Shown piece after piece: positions 1 to 12,000 of a DNA stretch of 64,000 bases. The position numbers and the translations under genes are program-made. The number at the start of each line of letters is the position of its first letter. The stretch's first letter is position 1. This DNA comes from Druceiella hillmani (taxonomy: Eukaryota; Arthropoda; Insecta; Lepidoptera; Hepialidae): contig JAYKKI010000006.1 in assembly GCA_039881145.1 (NCBI GenBank), positions 9,184,501 through 9,248,500 on the forward strand, in the 5' to 3' direction. Under the pieces are notes generated by a model, which saw only the letters and a list, made by a program, of their open reading frames with translations, was not told the origin of the DNA and did not search any database.

Positions 1-700
1 AGTAAATTTTGACTATAAGTCTGAACATTTATGAAACCATTTAGAATACAAACAGGTAACTACTTACTTGTGCCTTTATAAGCAAATATATTTGACAGAG
101 CGATGCACAGGTGCAATTAGTCCAGAGCGCGGCGGTCGTGACGAGATTAAGTTATTTTAAAGTGTAGCACCACAAATAAATTTATATTTAATGTACCCTT
201 AAATACATAAGGTAGTGTGATGTGGTATTCGTTAGTGTCGTGTGTCAGAATGGGCGTAAATTTTGTATCTAAACACTTATAGACATTAGGCATTCAATCA
301 ACGGATATGTATGTAAGAAAGAATATGCCCATTATTAGTACAGAGAAACCTGAAAAAAAGAGTAAATAATATTAATACTACATGCTGAACCTGAAAACAC
401 TGGGTAGACAGTATTGAAACAAAAGATCAACATGGTTAAATCAACTAAGCAAAAAATGTTGAGGAATTATATAACACCACTCCAATGTTTCCGAAAAAAA
501 AGGTTAATATTAAGACTAAAAAATGTTGACCAAAAATATCAATCCTTTATAGAAACACGTTCCAAATATATTCAGTTCCATGAAGAGAGGGATACGAATT
601 TCAGTTTCAGAGAAAGTGGCTGTGATATCTAGACACATAAGTAATCTCAGCATGTTTTCATTTTTCTTTTGAGGTAGCACACTAAAAGTTTAAAGCTGTG
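1..700. other. Unique flank left of arm A, nothing recognised
   Basis: AT-rich sequence with no homology visible to the right flank of arm B. A 72-codon frame (414-632) is lysine- and arginine-rich but has no recognisable motif and is not reported as a gene. Confidence 0.5.
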
Positions 701-704
701 TTTT

Positions 705-710
<6 letters not shown>

Positions 711-749
<39 letters not shown>

Positions 750-766
750 TATATATACACACATAT

Positions 767-805
<39 letters not shown>
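711..805. repeat. (TA)n satellite with TACACA interruptions
   Basis: Nearly pure alternating AT with a few AC steps. It sits just outside arm A; arm B has an equivalent tract at 35963-36069. Confidence 0.95.
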
Positions 806-1384
806 ATACATAAGCTTAATTTTACAAACTGATTATAGAAAAATTATAAAAACAATAGTGAAAAAAATATGACAAATAAAACTATTTGATAAATTAATAA
901 GATATATTTTGGGTACGTCGATTAATCTTTAGTGAATGGAATCAAATAATGATGATGCTTACTTTGAAAGCAACACACAAAAAGAATACAACGAGCCACA
1001 TTGAAATCACGAGTCGCAAGACTGGTTTCTGTATTATTGCTTTATGGTTTAAGGTCAGACGTCTTGTCGGAATAGTGTGGAGAGTACGCATCCATTTAAA
1101 AGCGAATATATTTGTTACTTGCATCGTAATGTAAGCCGCGAGTAGAACATTGAACAACGTAGAACGAATGTGAATAAACAAAGCGGTGTTGGGAGTGAAT
1201 AGTATTATTGAAGTGCCAAATTATTTTTTTAATTAGTAATATGATGGAATCGAATGCACAATTTTTTAAATATAATTTTTCGTGGAGCATTATAGAGTTT
1301 ACGTTGTAATTAATGTAAATTTTATCATGTCCCGTCATTTTTATCAATTTGATTTAAACAAGCGTACATTAATTGAAAAAAAAA

Positions 1385-2085
1385 TTATTTCATTAAAACT
1401 CGGTCCTTAATTAAAGTGAAAGTGTTCAAAACGATAATAGTTCATATGTGCAAATGGAATGTTGAAATTTATTAAAATGATATCCATACGCATTCAGTGA
1501 AATATGTAAAGGATTTTTTTTCTCGCAAAAATATAATTTTTCCAATAAATGCAACTGGTCGAAAATGTATTCCGGGCGAAATGATTAAATCAAAAATATA
1601 GGAAAATCTAATTTACTTTTAACTCTTGATTGGTGAAATTACAATAAATTCATAGCTTATTTTTAATTTTAAAATTTTGAATTGGAACTTCAAACAATTT
1701 TATTTAAAATTTGCGCTTGCCGCCTAACGAATTTGATTGAAGCTGTTATAATTCAGATTAACCTTTGACCTATATTTTGAGGTATATCATTAATTACAGG
1801 AAAAAAAAATAAGAAATTTCATTAAAAAAAGTAGACTCATTTGTAACCAGGAACATTCGGTCAATTTAGACCAATATTCAAGTTAGTTTAGGTTATACCT
1901 AGATGCGTTATAACAGTAGGCATTTTCAAATTTGCTGTTTGGATTTGTAGATACATATTAAAGAGGAAAAAGTACATCATTTCACTTTAGCTTTTTCAAG
2001 ACGGAATCATTTTTAAGTATACGAATTTATTGATCAACAATGTGTTTAGATTTATAATAAATAGTGATGTTATTAAACTAATTTT
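1385..2085. other. About 700 bp present only in arm A, upstream of the lipase
   Basis: Homology to arm B is continuous up to the ATTGAAAAA stretch near 1380 and resumes at TCGTGATGGCTGG near 2090; in arm B (about 35415-35430) the two sides abut. It is an insertion in A or deletion in B. No coding, poly-A or terminal repeat was recognised in it. Confidence 0.55.
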
Positions 2086-2946
2086 CTATCGTGATGGCTG
2101 GTATATCATAATAAAGTTTTAATCTTTAAAAATTCTGCAGCTGGAAAAGCTCCATCAGCTACAATTTTACCGATATATTATCTGTAAAATTATATCTTCC
2201 AAACTACAAGGAATACATTTTCAGATTTCATACCCTATTTCGACCGTATTTTATTTATTTTACTTCTATAAATACTACACTTTCTCAAATGATTATTATG
2301 GCGAACTTATTTTTATGAGAGCTATCTCTACTATCCAACGTAAATATCAATCTAGCCCTGCTTGAAAAGCAGTTGGGAATCAAATCTATCTCGTCGCGGA
2401 GCGTAACGTCTTCAGAAGCAGTATGTATGCCTTATGGTCAACTTAATAAATCGCGGCGAAGACGACGATACATTCAGTTGCCTCAACATACATCTAATGC
2501 TTATTTTTAAAACGAACTTAACAATTTTAAACAATAATATCAATGATTTTTATTTAAAAATATTGTCGGAAGCAATTTAAACCAATTAAATAAAATTTAC
2601 CTTTTTAATAAAGAAATGAAATGAATCTTACTAAAATCAAAGAAAGTAAAACCTGGGATAATCTGTGAAAATATAACGAGGGATAACTGAAAATATCAGT
2701 GAGAAATAACTACATAATGTATGATGTGTTATGCCTAATTAACACTGGATTGGTTCTCGAACTGTTTTTAAAATTGTGATATACTAAAAACTCACGTTTT
2801 CAAATATACAAGAGTTAAGTCTGCTTAGTGACTCGCTTGTTGAAATTAAGTTTGAAGAGACACATTATTGGGAGAATATCATTAAATTTATTATTTAGAA
2901 GTGTAAATTAAATTTATTTTAACTGAATTAAACAAAATCTAATGTC

Positions 2947-4684
2947 ATGAACTGTACCATGAATTATGTGCAAAATATTTTACTTTTCACAATGTGCTTA
3001 GCACTATTGTTTACTAGCAGAATACTAGCACAATATATTGCCGCACCTGATGTTGGAATTAGCAAGGGATACTATTCTGATTGTAAGTATTTTCCAAAAT
3101 ATATTCAGTCTGTTTTCTATTTATACTAGTAGCTATAAAAGCAAGCATTTCAATTTATTTTTTTCTAAATCAATAATTGCTTACGGAGAGAAATTCTATC
3201 CTAGTCAAGTCAACCCAAATATATCTTAATGTCAATTAAATTAATTAAAATTATTTATTATATGGTTAGAAAACATGTTCTTATACATGAGATTTATGTT
3301 AAAAATATTCCTATTTTCAGACATAAACACACATGAGAATATTTGCATTAGGAAAAAATTTGTTAAAATTACAAAGAAAAGCAAAATGAGATAACCTTCA
3401 GAGCTTCTGATTTTATTATGATATTAAATGAATATTTTTAATGTAACATTAATCATTTTTTAAAGCCAATAGCTTCTAGGAAATGAAACAAATTTTAAAT
3501 CGAAATAAATTTAGAAAAATTGTTTATGGTGAAATTACTTTTACGATTACTGCAAAATGTGGAATTTAGCCATAATTACACAGTTACATTAAATGTGGTT
3601 GTTTATGAAACGACGGTTAGATAATAAAACCAACAACATAAATCGTAAAAATAATTTTAATTAAAGCGTAATTGAGATATAAAATACGTAATAATATTAG
3701 TTGCGTAACGCTTCTATGATTCAAACAGATATTCAAACAGAATACTTTCTATTCAAGATCGTTTATATAATTTTATTTCATCATTGTTTTGTTTTGTTTG
3801 TTTCCGGTATCACGGCAAACGGAAATATTGTCTTCGGAATCAGCATAATTTATACACAGGTACACAGATATATTCTGCACCTACATAGAATTATTATGGA
3901 TATTCAGCGTTAGAATTCAGTTTTCATAATTTAGAAAACACAAATATTGTTTTACGATTTCTCTTTATTTATTTTGCATCTCACATGCGCGACATGGAAA
4001 CTGGTGATCAAAATATTTATAATTTTAATTTCATATACAAGCATAGTTTATTTATTTACATAAATATTTGTGTGGTAAACTACAAAAAACTTTCCATATT
4101 TGGCAGAAATACGTAGTAGAAAATCCGTTACATTAATGTCATATGCTATAGAAATATAAATATATTTTCTAAGTCGAAAATGACAATTACACGTAAGGAG
4201 CACATTTAAGACAGACAGACGACTATTTGTTTACTTTTACTTCATTTTATGAAAAGAAAACAATTATTAACACCGTTAAATCCGAACAGTTCCTTTGTCA
4301 TCAATACTTTGACTAAAACTTGATTGTTCCCAAAAATTAATGAAAGACGGCGTTCGTTATTTTATAAATTCTTTGTTACACTGTTGAATGTTAAACGCAA
4401 GTGATATTGTGAATTGCCATCTGAAGTTACATCTTGAATATGACGATCGCTTAACAAAATTGTTCAATGTAAATCGCAAGTGATTCAACATATTATTGTA
4501 GAAATAATTAAAAACCATTTTCTAAATAATTTCATAGCAATACCTATTTAGCAGTGGTGTAATTTGCACAGAGTTCCGAAAAGGGTAAATATAATAAATA
4601 AGAATTATCACACATTCTCTCGCCATACTGTCTATCGTACTTGGTCACTAAAAATATATGACCACACCTTAAATGCAACATTTA

Positions 4685-4742
<58 letters not shown>

Positions 4743-6016
4743 TAACGTTGTAATTACCAACAATTACCAGAGTTGTTTTTTTTCTATGTAAATAAGATAA
4801 TGGAGATGTGTTGATAAATTTTCTAATGTGGCATGATCTGACTGCCTCACTTATTATTTTCAATTATTCATCTCGGACCATATTTTAATAGAAAATTATT
4901 TAAAACTTTTTTTACTGGAAATCAATTCTGACAATTCTATAACTTACAAATTTCATGTTATTTGTAGTAAAAATTGTGTCTGTGACATTGAGAAACAGAT
5001 AATGACGACTCACTTTGAGGGTCCGTTTTTAATTTTTTGATACGGGACACTAAAGTTAAGTTAACTCAAGTTACCAGTATATATTTTTTTAAAGAATTGT
5101 GATGAGTGCAATTAAGGCCAAATGATATTTTGATATTTCTTTTGATATTGTATGAAATAACGTACGAGTGTATTAAACATGATCTATATCAAAAAACATG
5201 TAGCGTAGTTTAACAAGAAATCGATTTAAAAATTTCAAATTGGATGATTTTGTTTTTTTCAAATTGGAAGTTTTAACGCGTACTTTTCAGTTAATATATC
5301 ATAAACAATGAAATAATAAAAAAGAATAAATCACAATAATTATGTTATTTGGGAGTTTATAAGATATGAAAATTTGACAACTATTAAATTTAAAAAAAAT
5401 TTTAAACCATTTTTATATTGGTATATTAGTTTTTATTTCAACTTTGTTTAACGCAGTAATTTTTAATTTTTTTAAGCGTTGTTAATGTTAATGTTCACTG
5501 TGTTTAATTTAATTAATTCACGTTTATTCCTTTCTCTATGCTAAATGTGAAATGTGTAATAAAAAATCATTGTGCATATAGCCTAAAATGGTTATGAATA
5601 TACAAGTTTGAACATATTTTTCGTGAGTGATTATATTTAACCTCTATTTTTCGTAATAAATAATCCCGTGTAGTAGTATATATTTCTGAATACGTCATTT
5701 ATAATATATATTGCTTGATGTCATTTAAAAGGAAGAAACTGTCAAAATATCATTTGTGCTAAACTACTCTCGGTCCAATGAATTAATTCGAAAAGTTTAG
5801 CGTTTGTAATGATAACGGTCTCGCTTTTCCTGGTATTAAACATACACAAAAGCGCGCGCGCGCACGCTTGCTCTCTCGTATGCCTGCTCGCACGCTCGTA
5901 CGCACGCACGCACGCATGCACGCACGCACGTACGCTCGCCCGACTGCACGCACGCACACACGCATGCATGCAAGCCACTCGCATGCACGGACGCACGCGC
6001 GCTTGAACGCACACAG

Positions 6017-6075
<59 letters not shown>

Positions 6076-9000
6076 CTTTCTTTTTCTTTTTTTTCTTGGT
6101 ATTTTTTATTGCCAGTTGAATTTGTTAAGCTTAAACAAGTAAGTATAGCAACAGTTGCAATTAAATGTTTATGTCTTATTTCTAATAAAATTAATCTGCT
6201 CTAAAAAAACTCGCTTAAATTGTTTTGCCACAGATATCACATTTTTAGATATTCCTCAATACGTTAATTTTGCAATATTTAAAAAGAAATAGAGAACTGT
6301 GTCATTATAAAAATAAAATATTCCTGCATAAATTTATATTGTGACACGCGAATACAAGAAGAAATAAGAAATTGTCTCATACATGTGATTATTACACAAA
6401 TTCTCAGGTCCAGGTTCGGAGAAGCCACTGCAAATACCGCGGAGTCTACTGAACGAGCTTTTTATAGTAGTGTATCAGCGCCAGGGCATCTTAACTTACT
6501 GGAAAAAATATCCTTACAAGCAAGCAGTGAAAGGAATAGTCAGTGATCCTAAGGTAAATTTTTTTGGAAATTTTTTTTTATCTAATTTTGGCTTTATAAA
6601 ATATTAGTCAAAACAATTTCTCTTGCTACCCCCTGTACCAGTTTTGATCGTATAAGAGGATAAAAAATTAAGTAATTACTTTACCTAATTTTATTTAAAT
6701 TTTAAGTACTTAAAAAATAATAAATTAAATTAATATAAATTAATAGGATCTAATGTAATGTAATGTCATCAGATAAATAAAATACGCCGTTGCCGTTAAT
6801 GTACATAAATTTATATTTACGTTTGCCCAAGATTATTTTTTTTAAGAAAAAAATTAATTTATATTACGTGATTATGTAACACATATTAACTTTATTTACT
6901 TATCTTCTTTTAACTAACTATATTAAAAACAAAATTTCTCATATCGATGGGAATATTTAGTGCTTTTTTGTTTTTATAAAGATATAAACCGTAAAATTAT
7001 TCTTAATAGGCTACGAATTTAACAAGATAATATAATATTTTTCTCTTTAAAATTAATTACAAGCAGCAGGAAAGAAATGAGTGTAAATACTTCCAGTAAA
7101 TCATAAAAATAGTAGGTTGAGATTTGAGCTTTTAGTTCTTATCCCTCTATTTCATTTAAGTATAATTATACCATAGATTTCTTTGTTATATTGTATCAAG
7201 TGAAAGCATGAAATGTGTTAACATAATAAATTAATGTTTTGCCTTTTATACAAAAGAAAATTAAAAAAAGTTACGTTTAATGCCGGAGATACTCATAACG
7301 GAATCGCTCATATAATCACGGCAAGAGTGCTCACTTAAGCACGATCCACTTTCAAAGTCAATAACGACATTCATACGGACGCGCGACGGGAAGATTTTTG
7401 TAATGTTTCCGGATGGGTGAAAGGAAATTATGACATGTCTCCAACAGCTAGAGAATTCCAAAAATAGATTATTGGCTTTTCAAACAATCTACAGCAACAA
7501 ACATCGCACACGGTCACGTAATCAAAAATAAAATATAATTAAAAAATTTGCTTATTGCAAAATTACAACTGCAGTTACGATCTATGTAATACCTAACGTT
7601 TCAACTTGAATTTTAGTTTTATTTATTATTTTATTTCACTATTTTATTTAATACATTCCTTTTCCTATAACGATTCGCTGGATTCTTTACCCAAGACAAA
7701 GCATCGAGGGAATAAAGATACATTTGTTGATACTTCCGATAATTGTTCTACTCATAGCATACTTTCAATCTGTTTTTTTCTCTCCTCACAATCATACCTT
7801 TTCTTCTGCCATATCAACGTCCAGAGTATTCCGCACCGTTATTCAGATTTCATTAATTATTTCGAAAATTGTAACCTTTGCGTTCATCTTGTTTGTAAGA
7901 CCTGGCTCAAAATTTCACTTCCATCTAATTTGTATGGATTTCCGGTTTATGTTTGAATACGCCACGATCGTACTTCTAAACGTGACGGTGGTATTGCTAC
8001 ATGTCTTCGAAATGAAATACCTTTCAAAACTATTGCGTAATCGTCCACTGGCTTCACATCACTGGTATATTTATTTGTCGAAGTAACTTTTTTCAATCCA
8101 AGTAACTACTTCGTGTCATAAATCTCTTCCTCGTGTTTTCTATTTCGGTGATTTCAAAAATATAATTGCCCACTACTTACGTTCATGCCCTCATGAATTA
8201 ATTATGGGTGATTTCAATATCGGCCTATCGAAGTTTAATACTAGAAGCGAAAAGATTCGTGACATCGTCAAACCTGGTAACCTAACCATTCTCCCATTCT
8301 TTGTTACCTTTAGTGTTGATAATTATCATTGCCTTCTCGATCTCATCTTAATAACCTGACCTAGAAATGTATCCTTCCACTGACAATTTCCAACACACGA
8401 TTTTTCCCATCATGATCTCCTCCATATTTTATATAAATTAAGTAGACCTAAAGCCTCTTCAAAAAGCATTTTCCTCCGTGACTGCAATAGTATTAACCTA
8501 CCATATTTTCTTGAGGATGCCAAATCCATTAACTGGAAAACGATTGCAATCAATCACTCTGATGATGAAACTCTTTATATTCATATTCCCTTAAAACTTA
8601 TTAAAATTAAGCCGAGAGCTGCTCTTTGGTTAAATATTTGGCCAAACTTTATCACATCAAAGCAAGCTATAGGATCGAGTCCAAATCGCTGAAAGAATTT
8701 TAGTGCTTAGAAATAAGTGTTCACAAACGTGCAGAAATGCTATATTTCTACATCATTACGAGATTCTACTCCTAATAATATTCATAAGTTTTTGGGTACT
8801 TTAGGCACTAGAAAACCTTCCACTAATTATGAGAGCTGGTGATTGGGTATCGATCAATTGAATTCACATTTTTCTACGCTACCTGCATTACTGGACAAAG
8901 CTGTTAGGTCTGCAACTATGAACAGTATCTCGTCTTAATGTGTTTCTGCTCAGCATCAATTTACGCTAATAGATAGCTGTGAGTCCAAAGTTAAAGCTAA

Positions 9001-12000
9001 TTTTCTTGCGATAAAATCCAAATTCATGGGATGGGCAATTGATGTCTTAAGTGTAAATGCTCTTAAACTAGTTATAGATATTGTAGCTCCGGGTATCGCT
9101 GACACTTTCGTCCTACAAGCTTGCTTCAATCTTAATATAACCCAACATTCACTCGAGTTCTTTAGCGCATATCTTCATGGACGTAGACAATCTATTAATT
9201 CGTTACATACGTATTCTAGGTGAGCTGATCTTACAGCTGATGTACTTCAAGGGGAATTCTATCTCACCTTCTTTTCTCACTATTTATTCATAATGTTGTT
9301 AAGAATATCTGTAGCAATTATCATCTCTATGCTGATGAAAAATTAATCTATGCACGTTCAGATCTTCATTCTTTATAAAAAACCACAGACATTCTTAATC
9401 GAGATCTTGCTTCAATTGGTTAGTGGGATTAGGAAAAGGGTCTTTTGGATAACCTGAGCGAGTGTTAAGCTCTCATTATTTGTAGTCAAAGATTGATTTA
9501 AAAAATAAAACTGCCTAGTTTACCGCGACTAGTGATAAATATTACAATAGTACCAAATACGTCAACTGTTGAAAACCTGGGCCTACTGATTGATAAAAAT
9601 CTTCGTTGGCGCCTTCAAGTAAATGATTTATATTATCGTGTTTTCTGCAGGACACACTCTTTGAAACACATTTCCAAAATCATTTACCGACTAAAACGAA
9701 AATATATCTTTGTCAAACACTCCTATTAAAACTAATTATAGAGGTATGTGCTATTCCGATCTTAATGAAAAATATTTATACGAATTATAACGTCCCCTTA
9801 GATCCCTTCTCAAATGGCTGAAGATCAGCGACCGACGCCAACTTCGCGTACTTATACTTCTTTTTACTATATTTTAAAAAAACTTTGTAGCCCAAATTAT
9901 CTTACTGGAAAATGATTGTGTACTCACAGACTTGGACTATGATCTAAAAGATCACTCAACCTACTTATTCCTCTTCCTCTACCTGTTATGAAAAGTTCTT
10001 CACTGTCCAAGCAGCGAACATTTGGAATCACCTGGATCTTGACACCAGGAAAATCAGGTCCCTAAATGTTTATGGTTTATGGTAGGCTGGAAGATGTGGC
10101 TCATGTAGCAACAAGTCCATATTATGTTATCTGCATTAATGCTGATAAATTGTGAAATAAATCATAAAGTATGCGTGAACCTGGATGTAAATATTAATAA
10201 TTCCAATAAAACCGTAAACAAAAGGAAAACTCCAACATTTTAATGTCGTATGTTTATATTTTAGTTAAAATATTGTCGCTCATCCATAATAATAAATCAA
10301 CTCAAGTGTCTTTAATAGTATTTATGTAATTAATGCTTAGTATTGGTATTTTCAATGTATTGATGTTTTTAGTTGGTTTATTTAATATACGTATGTATCA
10401 AAAACGGGTGTATTTATTCAAAAATATCAAATGTTGGAAGCAAAATAATAATCAATTAAATTTAAATTCCAGTTCCGCAATGTTTTCTCTTGAGAATATT
10501 TTATAACATCTCAAAACTCTGTACTAAATATAATACAAATCATTAAAACTAAATGCAATAACTATTTAGAATTGAATTTGAAAATAAAATAATTAAAAAT
10601 TCAGGCACTGTAAAGACACTAATATGATCAATAAGAAAATGACGTAATATGCTTGCGAAATTATTCGATTTAGAAGTGTTCTGTTTATATAGCGTAATAT
10701 TTTCGTGTAACAAATTGTTAGAAAACCAAGAAAATAATTATTGTTTATAAGCCAGAGACAGAAGGTATGGTCCCCAATAAATATTTTTGTAATTATATAT
10801 TTATATCATTATTTGAGTTGCCCTATATTTCAAAGCTTATATTCAAGAAATCTTTGAGCCGAGTTTTGATTTCAACAACATATGTCGAATAAAAAAAATG
10901 TTATGCGATTGTGATCCTAAAATGTATTTATTTAAATGCAAGAAATGTGTAAACTCACAAAAAAGCTAATGCAACAAATTAGTAACATTGTCACATCGAC
11001 AGTATTGCTTATTCTCCATTTAGAATATAGATTTTTCCAATGCAGATAGACTGGAGAAGACGAACTGTGATGTTTGTCACTGGATTCCTGGATAGCGTCA
11101 CCTTCCTCTTCGCACGACAGGTGGGCGACGTTTACTCGCGATTGGGCTACAATGTTCTTCTGCTGGAAACCGTTCGTTTTACTACGTATCCGTATCCCTT
11201 GTAAGTTTGACTCATTTATAAATAAGTCAGTCAGAAATTTTTCCACATTACAATCCCCAATAATATTATATAAATTTTCTATATAGACTAGAGCTTGACA
11301 CCATTTCAAAATTATTTCACATTTTTTACGTTTTTATATATAAACGCAGACGTGACTTTACTAGACATTATGTCAAAATTACCATTATATGGACTGGTAA
11401 CATTTTTTAATTTTTTTATTAATATTCCTTTTCAACTGACTTTATTGTAGCAAACTATACAGAAAATAAATTGAGGAATTTTGTAATACTTTGGTAAAAT
11501 TTAATCTGCAGTTTTTAACAAAAAAAGAGTATATGGCAGATCAGTTCTTATCCTGACTGAGATATATGTAATCAATTTTTTCTTAATATTTTAGAAATTT
11601 GTAGGGTCAGACTATCATTTTATTAGGCACATGTTTGTATAAGTTTATGTATATATGCATCGACGGATTTCAAAATTTATAAATAATTGTGATCAATGTT
11701 AATATAATACCATAGTAATACAAATAAACAACTCAGAAAATTATTAAAACTACATATGGAATTATTATGGATTTGTTATAAGAAAATAATTTTATTACAT
11801 TTTGAAAAAAAATATTCATATTTATGTAATATGGTTGCATATAATTATCAACAATCTTCTTCACAATTTTGTCTTAAAAATCCAAAATAGAAATAGAAAG
11901 CACTGAAAACATTCAAATAGATATCTTTATCAAATACTTGTAGAAGAAATTTGCATTTTACAAACAAATGGAAAGATTTAATTGTGAAATGGAAAGATAT

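Larger units (their letters stand above)
3083..6407 (+). other. Lipase copy A intron 1 (3.3 kb)
   Basis: Donor gtaagtat, acceptor ttctcag. Contents: a (TA)n tract (4686-4741), a CACG-rich composite satellite with (TA)n (5850-6075), and otherwise AT-rich sequence alignable to arm B 31759-34446. No gene seen. Confidence 0.8.

Noticed and set aside
5742..6119. Ala-Arg-Thr-His and Cys-Val-Arg-Ala frames, also at 32030-32452
   Set aside because: Tetranucleotide CACG satellite translated in every frame; no unique sequence.
7261..7461. 66-codon frame on the minus strand, mirrored at 30660-30900
   Set aside because: Not kept open in the arm B copy and has no motif; probably intron or transposon 5' sequence.
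10932..11309. 125-codon frame on the minus strand
   Set aside because: It is the antisense of lipase exon 3 plus intron; the sense exon has splice sites and family motifs.
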